Origin: Holophagaceae bacterium
Lineage (GTDB): Bacteria > Acidobacteriota > Holophagae > Holophagales > Holophagaceae
Length of the DNA stretch: 64,000 bases
NCBI GenBank assembly: GCA_016722505.1
Contig: JADKJH010000001.1
Coordinates: 372,001 to 436,000, forward strand
Direction: 5' to 3'
In this document: one piece after another, positions 1-8,154 of the stretch
Numbering within the stretch: position 1 is the stretch's first letter
Layout of the letters: the number at the start of each line of letters is the position of its first letter
Notes under the pieces: generated by a model
Database searches by the model: none
The model's input: only the letters and a program-made list of their open reading frames with translations
What the model was told of the DNA's origin: nothing
Program-made: the position numbers and the translations under genes

Positions 1-1
1 T

Positions 2-598
2 CTGCTGCGCCTGCTGCATAGCGGGGCCCGGAGTTTCGGGTTCGCATCGGCGGTGACCTTGGGGTCTCTGACTCTTGGACTACTGTGGGCCATGGCTGAA
101 GACCGCTTCTGCGATGCCCGGTCGGCCCTGCGTTCCTTGCCTTCTCTGCTGCTGCTCATCCCGCTGGCAGCGGCTTTCGGCGGATTCGGCTGGGTTTCGC
201 TGGCGTTGCTGCTGGCGGCCCTGCAATCACTCCACCTCGAGCCAGCCCTGCGGGCGCGGATGGATCCCTTCCGCCGGGGATCTGCCTGGGCTATGAATAC
301 GGTGCTGGGCGCACCAGCCCTGCACCGCATGAAGAACTGGGCGCCCTGGGCATTTCGACAAACATTGCCCTTGTTCCCAACCACCTGGATGGCCGCGCTG
401 TGGGGAGAGGCGACCCTGCGCCTGCTAGGCCTGGGTCCTGGGCCTCAGCATGATTCACTGGGCCTTTTGCTCAACGAGGAATTGCCCCGGCTTTCCACAG
501 ATGGAACAGCGCTCGGCATCGCTTCGCTGGTCCTGGTTTTGGGCTTAGCATTGCTCTCAACTAGGCTTTCTACCCGCCATCCAAAGGAGGTTGTATGA
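2..598 (+). CDS. ABC transporter permease, DppC/OppC-like (5' truncated by window edge)
   Basis: The frame is open to the first base of the window, so the start lies upstream; a GTG at 53 is only an internal candidate. About 198 codons remain. They are very hydrophobic, with several membrane segments. Near the C-terminus the stretch EATLRLLGLGPGPQHDSLG resembles the conserved cytoplasmic loop (EAA-type motif followed by LGLG...P...WG) of dipeptide/oligopeptide permeases of the DppC/OppC class, and a last transmembrane helix follows. Such proteins form half of the inner-membrane channel of peptide or nickel importers. The stop overlaps the start of the downstream peroxiredoxin by 4 bases, so the two are probably co-transcribed. 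The family call rests on this motif and hydropathy only; the substrate cannot be told. Confidence 0.6.
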   Translation: MLRLLHSGARSFGFASAVTLGSLTLGLLWAMAEDRFCDARSALRSLPSLLLLIPLAAAFGGFGWVSLALLLAALQSLHLEPALRARMDPFRRGSAWAMNTVLGAPALHRMKNWAPWAFRQTLPLFPTTWMAALWGEATLRLLGLGPGPQHDSLGLLLNEELPRLSTDGTALGIASLVLVLGLALLSTRLSTRHPKEVV

Positions 599-1077
599 AC
601 GGACTCATCGGGAAAAAAATTCCAACGTTCTGTCTGCTCGATGATCAAGGCAACACCATCACCCAAAAAGATTTCGTCGGGCATTGGACCGTGCTGTACG
701 CCTATCCCAAGGACTCCACGCCTGGCTGCACTACCGAGGCCTGTGATTTCCGGGACAACTGGAATCGCGTGAAGGCCCTGGGAGCCCAGGTTTACGGAAT
801 CTCAAAAGACAACCAGAAGAGCCATCAGAATTTCATCACCAAACAGGCATTGCCCTTCAATCTTCTGAGCGATCCTGATAAATCCCTGCTCACTCCCCTA
901 GGTTCCTTTGGTAAAAAAATAATGTATGGCAAAGAAGTGGAAGGAATCATCCGCTCCACTTTTCTCGTAGATCCCAAAGGCGTGATACGCCACGCTTGGC
1001 CGAAAGTCAGCGTGAAGGGCCACGTTGAGGATGTCCTGAAAATATTGAAGGACTTACAGGCTGAGGGCGTGTCTTAA
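595..1077 (+). CDS. bcp: Peroxiredoxin of the Bcp/PrxQ type
   Basis: This 160-residue protein has the thioredoxin-fold peroxiredoxin layout. The peroxidatic motif is DSTPGCTTEAC, with peroxidatic Cys45 and a second cysteine at 50, the spacing seen in the 1-helix-linked Cys pair of PrxQ proteins. The conserved YPKD precedes the active site. The family reduces hydrogen peroxide and organic peroxides in the cytoplasm using thioredoxin. The ATG is preceded by AAAGGAGG, a strong ribosome binding site inside the end of the upstream permease gene, and the two genes overlap by 4 bases. Length is normal for the family (about 150-160). It is convergent with fabI, with only 15 bases between the stops. 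Confidence 0.93.
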   Translation: MNGLIGKKIPTFCLLDDQGNTITQKDFVGHWTVLYAYPKDSTPGCTTEACDFRDNWNRVKALGAQVYGISKDNQKSHQNFITKQALPFNLLSDPDKSLLTPLGSFGKKIMYGKEVEGIIRSTFLVDPKGVIRHAWPKVSVKGHVEDVLKILKDLQAEGVS

Positions 1078-1092
1078 CCCGTAAATCCAGCC

Positions 1093-1857
1093 TCAGATCG
1101 CCATGATGGAATAGCCGCCATCCACGTATATGGTCTGCCCCGTGACGCCGCGGCCCATGGGACTCAGCAGGAACAACGCGCCATCGGCCACCTCATCAAG
1201 TTCCACCAGTTTCCGGAGCGGGGCATGTTTTTTGTGGTGCGCCAGAATGGTGGAGAAGCTTCCGATACCGCTGCTAGCAAGGGTTTTGAGGGGTCCGGCG
1301 GATAACGCGTTCACGCGGATGCCCAAGGGGCCCAAGTCCGAAGCAAGGTAGCGCACGGAAGATTCCAGCGCGGCTTTGGCCACGCCCATGACGTTGTAAT
1401 TGGTCATCACGCGGGACCCGCCCAGATAGCTGAGCGCGATGATGCTCCCACCCTCCGTCATCAAGGATTTCGCGCCCTGGGCCAAGGCCGGCAGGCTGTA
1501 GACACTGATATCCTGGGCAATGCGGAAATCCTCCCGGGAGGTGGATACAAAATCTCCTTCCAGCGCTTGGCGTGGAGCATAGGCCACCGCATGGACCATA
1601 AAATCCAGCTTGCCCCAGCGCTCGCCTAACAGGTCGAAAGCTGTTTTGATCTGGGCATCGTCGCTGACATCCAGAGGCAGCAAGAACGGGTTTTCCAGTT
1701 CCTCCGCCAGTTCTTTCACATTCTCCCCAAGACGTTCGTTCTGATAGGTGAGCGCCAATTGGGCGCCATTGTCTGCGCATTTGCGGGCGATGGCCCAGGC
1801 GATGGAGCGCTTATTGGCGACCCCGACGATCAAACCGCGCATACCCTTCATGAGCAT
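1093..1857 (-). CDS. fabI: Enoyl-[acyl-carrier-protein] reductase (NADH)
   Basis: The 254-residue protein is a short-chain dehydrogenase-like Rossmann protein of the FabI class, which catalyses the last reduction of each fatty-acid elongation cycle. The N-terminal GLIVGVANKRSIAWAIA is the divergent dinucleotide-binding motif typical of FabI. The catalytic set is visible: Tyr144 in LSYLGG, Tyr154 and Lys161 in the Tyr-x6-Lys motif NYNVMGVAK. The C-terminus has the usual TGQTIYVDGGYSIM. The ATG at 1857 is chosen because GGAGGG lies 8 bases upstream; ATGs at 1851 and 1842 are alternatives. FabI is the target of triclosan and isoniazid-like drugs, but nothing in the sequence says whether this copy is sensitive. 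Confidence 0.95.
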   Translation of the reverse strand: MLMKGMRGLIVGVANKRSIAWAIARKCADNGAQLALTYQNERLGENVKELAEELENPFLLPLDVSDDAQIKTAFDLLGERWGKLDFMVHAVAYAPRQALEGDFVSTSREDFRIAQDISVYSLPALAQGAKSLMTEGGSIIALSYLGGSRVMTNYNVMGVAKAALESSVRYLASDLGPLGIRVNALSAGPLKTLASSGIGSFSTILAHHKKHAPLRKLVELDEVADGALFLLSPMGRGVTGQTIYVDGGYSIMAI

Positions 1858-1949
1858 CGTGAAAACCCTCCAGAATCGCTAAAAATGAAGGTTCTACCTT
1901 ATCTCGAAGCGGCTCTCCCACCAAGAGCCGGAACTTATTCCCCGAGCGC

Positions 1950-1955
1950 TATACT
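1950..1955 (+). promoter_or_regulatory. Candidate -10 box giving a nearly leaderless transcript
   Basis: TATACT matches the sigma-70 -10 consensus closely and ends only 9 bases before the ATG at 1965, so transcription starting about 7 bases downstream would give a leader of only a few bases. There is no Shine-Dalgarno sequence before that ATG, which agrees with a leaderless mRNA. No clear -35 box is visible at the usual distance. Confidence 0.4.
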
Positions 1956-1964
1956 TCCAATTGT

Positions 1965-3047
1965 ATGGATCTCCGGCACGCGTTCGCGCTCATTTCCCTG
2001 CCCTTGCTGGCAGTCCAGGGCACCTATGCGCCACGGTCGGATCTCGATGAGGGCCGGTACTTGCAAGTCCTAGCGGCTGCCGATGCGCGCCTCAAACAGA
2101 ACCCTTCAGATGCCCTGGCCTGGGCGGCGAAATCCCAGGCGCTTTCGGCCCTCATGCGTTTTGGGGAAGCCAATTCCGCCGCGCAGAAGTCCCTGGAGAT
2201 CAAGGCTGACCTCGCCGAGGGATATCTCGCCCGTGGCCTTGCCCGCGCCGGCAATGCGATCCAGCAGCGCAATCTGGGCAGCCTGAGAGGCGCCTCCAAC
2301 GCCATGGATGATTTCCGCGCCGCCACCCAGGCCGACCCGAACCTTGCATCCGCTTGGATGAGCTTGGGCCTCGCCTATGAGCAGCTTCCAGGTCTGCTGG
2401 GAGGCTCCACCAAAAAAGCTCTGGCGTGCGCCGATGCCTTGCGAAAAATCAACCCCTCGCGTGGTGATTTACTGCAAGGCATGGTGCTCTCCATGAATGG
2501 CCGATGGACCGATGCCAAAGGTTATTTTTTGCGGGCTCTTTCCGTGGCCCCCAACGATCCCGAAATCGTATATGGCTACCTGGATTCCCTGGGCAGCCGG
2601 ACAACACGCAAAGCCATGGGAGAAAGCCTCCAGCGCACAGAGCTGGTCTCCGAAGCCATGCGACTATCACCTTTCATCAAAGGTCGGTCCCGGGGCCTCC
2701 AAGCCGTCTGCGATGCGCTACTGGACGGGGGCAACCCAGAAGCCTCCTGGAAAGTGGCCCATGATTCCCTGAACCGCTGCGATCTGCCGAGCCTGCTTAA
2801 AATCCAACTTGGCAAGATTGCGGCCCGTGCCGGCATCCACCGTGAAGAGGGCCTCGCCTACCTTGACCAGGTCTTGAAAGACCCCCTCGAAGGTGGGACC
2901 GGCGGCACCGCCACCGTCCAATGGCGACGGGGCCAGATCTTGAAAGATTTGAACCGCCCTGACGAGGCTCGGGCCGCCGCCCAATCAGCCCTCAAAGCCG
3001 ACCCCAGGCATCCGGGTGCAAAGCGATTAATTGAGGACCTGAACTGA
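1965..3047 (+). CDS. Exported tetratricopeptide-repeat protein
   Basis: The 360-residue product begins with a short basic/hydrophobic signal-like segment (MDLRHAFALISLPLLAVQG), so it is probably exported to the periplasm. The rest is a series of helix pairs with TPR spacing, for example around residues 40-105 (Ala-rich, AWAAKSQALSALMRFGEA), 130-215 and again at the C-terminus (PDEARAAAQSALKADPRHPGAKRL). TPR proteins are scaffolds for protein-protein contacts; no catalytic domain is seen. The gene stands alone between divergent fabI and the pilin cluster. A role in pilus assembly is possible from its neighbours (compare PilF/Tgl-type TPR proteins), but it lacks a lipobox, so I do not claim this. 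Confidence 0.75.
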   Translation: MDLRHAFALISLPLLAVQGTYAPRSDLDEGRYLQVLAAADARLKQNPSDALAWAAKSQALSALMRFGEANSAAQKSLEIKADLAEGYLARGLARAGNAIQQRNLGSLRGASNAMDDFRAATQADPNLASAWMSLGLAYEQLPGLLGGSTKKALACADALRKINPSRGDLLQGMVLSMNGRWTDAKGYFLRALSVAPNDPEIVYGYLDSLGSRTTRKAMGESLQRTELVSEAMRLSPFIKGRSRGLQAVCDALLDGGNPEASWKVAHDSLNRCDLPSLLKIQLGKIAARAGIHREEGLAYLDQVLKDPLEGGTGGTATVQWRRGQILKDLNRPDEARAAAQSALKADPRHPGAKRLIEDLN

Positions 3048-3234
3048 CTTGAATAGGCCGGGGAATAAATCGAACCCGAAAGGAATCCAGTCGAGATGGA
3101 AGGGACGCAATAGAGCTCGAAAGGTGCCCTGGCACGTCAACCCGGCATTGACGATGTGGATCTAGGCCAGGTTTTGAAACCCTTCATTAAGCAAATAAGC
3201 CTCGAGAACATGCATTTTTGAGGAAATTTGAAGG

Positions 3235-3250
3235 TTGGCACAAGGCTTGA
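3235..3250 (+). promoter_or_regulatory. Putative sigma-54 promoter of the first pilin gene
   Basis: TTGGCAC, five bases, then TTGA matches the -24/-12 element (TGGCAC-N5-TTGC) except for the last C. It lies about 40 bases upstream of the pilin ATG at 3290, leaving a leader of about 28 bases with AGGAG before the start. Sigma-54 control of major pilin genes is known in Pseudomonas, Myxococcus and Geobacter. No PilS/PilR-like regulator is in this window. Confidence 0.5.
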
Positions 3251-3289
3251 TATATTTTATCGCGGCGATCGCCACCTAGGAGACCTACC

Positions 3290-3778
3290 ATGAATAATCA
3301 GAAGGGCTTTACCCTCATCGAACTGCTGCTTGTGCTGGCCATTATCGGCATCATCAGCGCCATCGCCATCCCGGCTCTGTTGGGCCAGCGTGAATCCGCC
3401 CGCAACCGCGCCACGGCTTCCAATGCCTCCAACGTCGCCGGCGCCATCCAGGTGGCCCTTGGAATCGTGGAAGACCAGCCCATCGGTAGCCGCAGCGCCA
3501 CAGACTTGGACGCGGCCACTACCATTGGTACGACCTTGACCGCCGTGAAAGCGCGCACGGAATACACCACCCTCTCCAAGAATCCCTTTAACCAGGCGCT
3601 CCCGGCCTACAATTTCGGCGTGGCTGCTGGAACCACCGCAGGCGCTGTTGGCATTATCGCCGCAGCTGATGCAGTCACGGGTTCGAACGTGGTGAACATT
3701 GACTTTGGGACCAATGTCAAGGGTGCGGGCACCAACAACATCCTGCCCAAGCGTCCTGAATCTTCCTTGGCTCTCTGA
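3290..3778 (+). CDS. pilA: Type IV major pilin-like protein (prepilin 1)
   Basis: The 162-residue prepilin has a 6-residue leader (MNNQKG) ending in the Gly recognised by prepilin peptidase, followed by Phe +1 and the Glu +5 needed for assembly (FTLIE), then the long hydrophobic helix LLLVLAIIGIISAIAIPALL. The globular part is about 120 residues, rich in Ala, Thr and Asn, with no cysteines for a disulphide D-loop. AGGAG precedes the ATG, and a sigma-54-like promoter lies upstream. A strong terminator follows, so this gene can be transcribed alone at high level, as expected for the major subunit. It is closely similar to the next gene, especially over the first 45 codons, and the two are recent paralogues. 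Assignment as major pilin is by position and promoter. Confidence 0.9.
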   Translation: MNNQKGFTLIELLLVLAIIGIISAIAIPALLGQRESARNRATASNASNVAGAIQVALGIVEDQPIGSRSATDLDAATTIGTTLTAVKARTEYTTLSKNPFNQALPAYNFGVAAGTTAGAVGIIAAADAVTGSNVVNIDFGTNVKGAGTNNILPKRPESSLAL

Positions 3779-3802
3779 TACCTTACTTAAAACTTTTTCA
3801 AG

Positions 3803-3833
3803 AAAAGGGACCGCTTTTGCGGTCCCTTTTTTT
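3803..3833 (+). terminator. Rho-independent terminator after prepilin 1
   Basis: A perfect 12-bp stem (AAAAGGGACCGC paired with GCGGTCCCTTTT) has a TTTT loop and runs into a T tract. It separates prepilin 1 from prepilin 2. Confidence 0.93.
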
Positions 3834-3901
3834 AGTGAAGACTCACCTCAGGTTGGCATCGCTTTTGTTACAACTTGTGAGTTAGCTTCGCGGAGGTCGG
3901 C

Positions 3902-4384
3902 GTGAACAAAGATAGCGATAGCGGCTTCACCCTCATCGAACTACTGTTGGTCCTGGCCATCATCGGCATCATCAGCGCGATCGCCATTCCCGCATTATTG
4001 GGTCAACGAGAATCCGCGAGAAACCGGGCGACCTTTTCCAATGCTTCCAATATCGCAGCGGCCCTTCAAAACTGCTTGGATATCGTAGAATCACAACCTG
4101 CTGGATCACGGGCGGCCGCGGACCTTAATGCGGCGGTGACCATCACTGATACCTTGAACGCCATCCAAAACAGGCCCGAATATTCAAACATGAAGAACCC
4201 CTTCAGCACCTCTCTGAACGTCTACACCTTCGGAGCAAAAGCAACCATTCCTGGTGAAGTGGGGTTATTCCCTATTAACCCCTCAGGAACTTATTTTATT
4301 GAGATAAGTTATGGACAACGAGCCAAAGGTGTCACTTCCATTGGAATTCTCGCGAAATTACCCGAGACCTCACTGGCCCTGTAG
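3902..4384 (+). CDS. Type IV pilin-like protein (prepilin 2)
   Basis: The 160-residue prepilin starts at GTG with GGAGGT four bases upstream. The leader is 8 residues (MNKDSDSG), then the cleaved N-terminus FTLIE with Glu +5. Residues 9-55 are nearly identical to prepilin 1, including LLGQRESARNRAT, whereas the C-terminal half has diverged. Both proteins end in a similar P-E-(S/T)-SLAL. It probably arose by tandem duplication and may be a minor or alternative pilin. The terminator after prepilin 1 means that it needs read-through or its own promoter in the 65-base gap; no convincing promoter was recognised there. Confidence 0.88.
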   Translation: MNKDSDSGFTLIELLLVLAIIGIISAIAIPALLGQRESARNRATFSNASNIAAALQNCLDIVESQPAGSRAAADLNAAVTITDTLNAIQNRPEYSNMKNPFSTSLNVYTFGAKATIPGEVGLFPINPSGTYFIEISYGQRAKGVTSIGILAKLPETSLAL

Positions 4385-4443
4385 TCCTCGCATTCGGCTA
4401 GGATCGGAACTACACTTCCTGAAGTCCACCCCAAGGAGATTTC

Positions 4444-4854
4444 ATGTCCTCCCATTCCCGTTCTCGTGGATTTTCCTTGATCGAGTTGCTGTTGGCTTTG
4501 TCGATCATTGGCATTCTCTCGGCAATAGCCATCCCTGCCTTCTCCACAGCGCGTGAGCATGCCCGATACATTGGGGATGCCAAGGCCAACACCAAAATCA
4601 TCATGATGCAGCTCGAAGGGGTCAAATCAGATACAGGCCTCTACCCAGCGGCTGGAGGCTACACATGGACTCAAGGGGTTCCAGATGCAGCCGCCCTCGG
4701 TGTGCTTCCTTCCCTGAAATTCAAGGATGGCACCAAATTGGATTACACGGTTACCGTTGCGGCGAGTCGGCTGACGTACGTCGTAGTAGCTACCGACCCC
4801 GCCAAATCCAATAAAACCATTTATAAAGTTGACCAAACCGGAGCCATTCAATAG
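4444..4854 (+). CDS. Type IV pilin-like protein / pseudopilin (prepilin 3)
   Basis: The 136-residue prepilin has a 9-residue leader (MSSHSRSRG) followed by FSLIE with Glu +5 and a standard hydrophobic helix. AAGGAG precedes the ATG. It is shorter and more divergent than prepilins 1 and 2. Its globular part contains TGLYPAAGGYTW and a run of beta-strand-like segments ending KVDQTGAIQ, reminiscent of minor pilins or GspG-like pseudopilins, but it lacks a clear GspG calcium site. It lies 59 bases after prepilin 2 and is probably co-transcribed with it. A minor pilin role is an inference. Confidence 0.82.
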   Translation: MSSHSRSRGFSLIELLLALSIIGILSAIAIPAFSTAREHARYIGDAKANTKIIMMQLEGVKSDTGLYPAAGGYTWTQGVPDAAALGVLPSLKFKDGTKLDYTVTVAASRLTYVVVATDPAKSNKTIYKVDQTGAIQ

Positions 4855-4890
4855 TATTAATTGACACTTCCACCATCATGGTGATCAAAA

Positions 4891-4915
4891 AAGGGGGCTT
4901 TTGGGCCTCCTTCTT
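4891..4915 (+). terminator. Weak terminator-like hairpin after prepilin 3
   Basis: AAGGGGGC can pair with GCCTCCTT (one G-T pair) around a 6-base loop, followed by a short T-rich CTT tail. It falls between the end of prepilin 3 and the ATG at 4932, and overlaps the upstream in-frame ATG at 4878, which argues against that start. Confidence 0.4.
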
Positions 4916-4931
4916 GATATACGGAGAAGGC

Positions 4932-7133
4932 ATGCGCTGGTACGGTATTCCAATTTTTTCAGGGGCTTTTCTGCTGTTTCTCGTGCAGCCCCTGATTGCC
5001 CGTTTATTAACGCCTGCATTTGGTGGCAGTGCCTCGGTCTGGATCTGTTGCCTGGTTTTTTTCCAGATCATGCTGGTGTTAGGATATGCCTATTCCCACC
5101 TGCTGTTTCGGCGTCTCCCCGCAGACAGCCAGGGATGGGTTCACGGGGTGGTTGGGCTTGCGGCCATGGCGTTGATGGTCGTAAATACCATCGGGTGGGG
5201 GCATCCTCTCCTTGCCGGTTGGGCCATTCGGATTCAGGCCGGACGTCCCCTTCTGCCTCTATTAATGGCGCTCCTCGGAGGAGTATGCCTTCCCTTTTTA
5301 TGGCTATCGGCCACATCACCCTTAGTCCAGAGCTGGTTCGTGCGGCGGTTTCCGAAGGATGAGCCATACCGCCTATATGCGCTCTCCAATGCTGGATCCC
5401 TGTTGGGATTGCTGTTCTTCCCTTTCGTCCTGGAACCCATCTTCGGGTCCGTTGCCCACGGGGCCATTTTTGCCGTGAGTTTCGCGATTCTGTGGGTGGC
5501 ATTGCTCAGGCTTAGACCCAAAACCGGAACCACGGGGGTAGAGGCCCCAGTTCTGGAAGGCCCAGACGAGGAGAGCCGCCCCTTCAAGCCTCTGGGAGTC
5601 CTAGCGCTTTCGGGCCTGGGGGTTCTGTTCTTCATGGCCATGACTGTTCAATTAACGGCAAAAATGGGCAACACGCCTCTGCTTTGGGTTTTACCGCTAG
5701 GGTTGTACCTGATTTCGTTCATCCTTCCCTTCGAGGGGAGAGCCTGGGTACGTGGGAAAGCCTTTCAAACTGCCATGGCCCTTCTTTTCTTGTTTGTGCT
5801 TCTGGAACCCATCGTTGCTATCAGAGTGAAAGGGCTCATAGCAATCCCCATTTGGCTTCAGATTGGCGTTTTGGTTTTTTCAGGTTGCACACTCGTGCAT
5901 ACCTATCTGTTCTCCTTGAGGCCCAATCCATCCAAGCTCACGCTTTTTTACCTATTCCTAGCCATCGGCGGAAGCATAGGGGGGATTTTCATCGGAATAA
6001 TCACTCCGCTCCTTTACAACCAGTATTTCGAATTCCCAACGGCTCTTCTCCTTGTCTCACTGGTGATGATCCCATCCCTAATGGCCTCCAGTGTGAGCAA
6101 AACCCTGGCTTGGTCCGCGGGCGCCATAGGTGTGGGCCTGGCGGTTTGGGGGCTTGTTTTTATTCAATTTCGACCTGGGAAATATTTTCGTGACTTCTAT
6201 GGCACTTATGAAGTGCATCGCACCACACAAAATGGCCGTTCCCGGCTTGAGCTCACCAACAGCTATACCATCCACGGCGGAATGGATCTTCAAGAGCCCC
6301 TGAGGCCCACGACTTATTTTGGCATTCACTCAGGATTTTGGTGGGCAATGTATGTGGCTAGGGCCCGGCACCCCAATCTGCGCATCGGGCTCATAGGGTT
6401 GGGGGCAGGAACTTCGGCCCTCTACAGCAAAAAAGGGGACCATCTGGTGGTTTATGAGATCAGCAGCCAGGTTTTAGAAATTGCGGGCCCGCATCCCAAT
6501 AGTTTTCCCTTTCTTTCCTCTAGCGAAGCGGAGGTTGAAATCGTGGAGGGGGATGCCCGCATCCGAATGCAGGAAGAGCTTTCCAAAGGTGGCCGGGAAT
6601 TCGACATCCTGCTAGTTGATGCTTTCAGCGGGGGAAACATCCCCTGGCACTTACTAACGGCTGAATCTTTGCGGTTATATCAGCGGCATCTCAAGGAAGA
6701 TGGGCTGCTTGTCATGCACGTCAGCAATCGCCTGCCCTTGGATCGAGTCGTGGCGGCTACAGCCAAAGAAGTTTCGATGAATTCTATTGGGATTTACCAT
6801 CCTTCCAAAGAAAATCCGAGTCCACTCGGGATTGGGGATGAGTTTTCTCGATACGTCGTTTTAAGTGGGAAACTCGATTCTTTGTTGGATGGCTACATGA
6901 TGGGGGCAAGCAGCTGGCTGGTGACGTGGAAACCGCTGGATGCCCATTTGATGAGCATTCCGGAAATGGTAAAACGCGAAGAATTTGGCCAGAGAGTTCT
7001 AGCAGGGATGCATCCCTGGGAAGATGCCCACTGCAGCGTATTTCCGCTTCTATTCAAGAAGTCCGTCTTCAAACTCCCGAATCCTGACGCGTCCGTGAAA
7101 ACCCCCGCTGCCCCAACGCCCGGAACACCATGA
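4932..7133 (+). CDS. Membrane-fused spermidine-synthase-like protein
   Basis: The 733-residue protein has two parts. Residues 1 to about 420 form a dozen or so hydrophobic membrane segments resembling a transporter-like module. The C-terminal 300 residues look like the Rossmann methyltransferase-type fold of spermidine synthases: motif I RIGLIGLGAGTSALYS near residue 484, an acidic residue after it (VVYEISS), EGDARI, and the DAFSGGNIPWHLLT loop near residue 565. Fusions of this kind are widespread in bacteria, but their substrate is generally unknown. I chose ATG 4932 because GGAG lies 5 bases upstream; an in-frame ATG at 4878 sits in a hairpin and has no ribosome binding site. It follows the pilins on the same strand, but a link with pili is not shown. 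Confidence 0.8.
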   Translation: MRWYGIPIFSGAFLLFLVQPLIARLLTPAFGGSASVWICCLVFFQIMLVLGYAYSHLLFRRLPADSQGWVHGVVGLAAMALMVVNTIGWGHPLLAGWAIRIQAGRPLLPLLMALLGGVCLPFLWLSATSPLVQSWFVRRFPKDEPYRLYALSNAGSLLGLLFFPFVLEPIFGSVAHGAIFAVSFAILWVALLRLRPKTGTTGVEAPVLEGPDEESRPFKPLGVLALSGLGVLFFMAMTVQLTAKMGNTPLLWVLPLGLYLISFILPFEGRAWVRGKAFQTAMALLFLFVLLEPIVAIRVKGLIAIPIWLQIGVLVFSGCTLVHTYLFSLRPNPSKLTLFYLFLAIGGSIGGIFIGIITPLLYNQYFEFPTALLLVSLVMIPSLMASSVSKTLAWSAGAIGVGLAVWGLVFIQFRPGKYFRDFYGTYEVHRTTQNGRSRLELTNSYTIHGGMDLQEPLRPTTYFGIHSGFWWAMYVARARHPNLRIGLIGLGAGTSALYSKKGDHLVVYEISSQVLEIAGPHPNSFPFLSSSEAEVEIVEGDARIRMQEELSKGGREFDILLVDAFSGGNIPWHLLTAESLRLYQRHLKEDGLLVMHVSNRLPLDRVVAATAKEVSMNSIGIYHPSKENPSPLGIGDEFSRYVVLSGKLDSLLDGYMMGASSWLVTWKPLDAHLMSIPEMVKREEFGQRVLAGMHPWEDAHCSVFPLLFKKSVFKLPNPDASVKTPAAPTPGTP

Positions 7134-7218
7134 TCATCGGCAGTCCAGGGTGATCCTAGGACACCCTGCTCTCACCAGCCGGACCATCCCATTTCATAGA
7201 ATCAGTTCGCGACAGAAT

Positions 7219-8154
7219 TCAGTTCCGGTCTCGCCCGGAATCCCACAATCCCATCCCGAGCAAAAAGGCGCTTGCACCCAAACTGAAAGTGACCAACAAC
7301 CAGGTCGGAGTGGGATCCGGTCTCTTCAACCCCAATCCGTCGTATTCCAGGTCGCTGATGATCCTGACTTTGATTTTGGATCGGCTGTCGTCAATGTTCG
7401 GCATCTGGGCGTGCACTATCTCTTTTTGTAACGGCGCAGCAATGATGTGGGCTTCCTGACGTGCTTCTTCATGCTGGATGGCTCGTTGAGTGCAGGTGTA
7501 TGGCAGCACCCAAGGAATAAGATCCCGCTGCCAAAGCGGGTTGATCTCTTGACCCGCCAAGGCCATGGTCAATGTCAGGCCCACAAGTCCCAGCATGATG
7601 GGCACCGCACTGGCGGTGATCCGATCCGCCACCCACAAGTAGAAGCAGATCAGTGGAATACTGCCCACGAACATCCAACCCAGTACTTTGAAGACTTCAT
7701 ACCAGGGAAAGACAAAGGCGGTTTGGGGCCGGAAAAAAGCCAAGATTCCCCACTGTCCCCACATGGCCAGAGCCGCCACCGAAAGGCCCAGAGCATTGAG
7801 AAACAAAACCACCGTTGCCTTGGCAAAGTAGAATTGGCGTCTCGAAATTGGCAGGGCCTGGATATGCTTCCACATTTTGGATTGATGCTCAGCCCTGAAC
7901 ACCAGAGGGGGAAGAAGGGCGATTAAAAGAGGGTGGAAAAGCCCAGCCCACAGTACGGCCAAGGACTTCAGGGGCAGATAAGGAAGAATGTTCAATTCCT
8001 GGGGCGTCAATGGCCTCAAACCCAAGCCCCGGCCGAAGGACCTGTAATCGAGGATCACAAACAGCAGCGGTAAAAGAAACACGGCATAAAAGGCCGGAGA
8101 CCGGCGGATCTTGATGCCTTCCGCCACCAAGAGGCGCAGCCACACAGGCATCAT
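7219..8154 (-). CDS. ABC-2 type exporter permease (second permease of the operon)
   Basis: The 311-residue protein has about six to seven predicted membrane helices with a cytoplasmic N-terminus (LLVAEGIKIRRSPAFYAVFLLP), a layout seen in the permeases of lantibiotic-immunity and bacitracin-type ABC exporters. The conserved region following helix 2 (FRAEHQSKMWKHIQALPISRRQFYFAK) is typical: a charged stretch, LP and R. A hydrophilic extracellular loop of about 70 residues precedes the last helix. Its ATG overlaps the stop of the first permease by 4 bases, so the ATPase and both permeases are translationally coupled. Substrate is unknown; self-protection from or export of a peptide is the family precedent. 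Confidence 0.75.
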   Translation of the reverse strand: MMPVWLRLLVAEGIKIRRSPAFYAVFLLPLLFVILDYRSFGRGLGLRPLTPQELNILPYLPLKSLAVLWAGLFHPLLIALLPPLVFRAEHQSKMWKHIQALPISRRQFYFAKATVVLFLNALGLSVAALAMWGQWGILAFFRPQTAFVFPWYEVFKVLGWMFVGSIPLICFYLWVADRITASAVPIMLGLVGLTLTMALAGQEINPLWQRDLIPWVLPYTCTQRAIQHEEARQEAHIIAAPLQKEIVHAQMPNIDDSRSKIKVRIISDLEYDGLGLKRPDPTPTWLLVTFSLGASAFLLGMGLWDSGRDRN

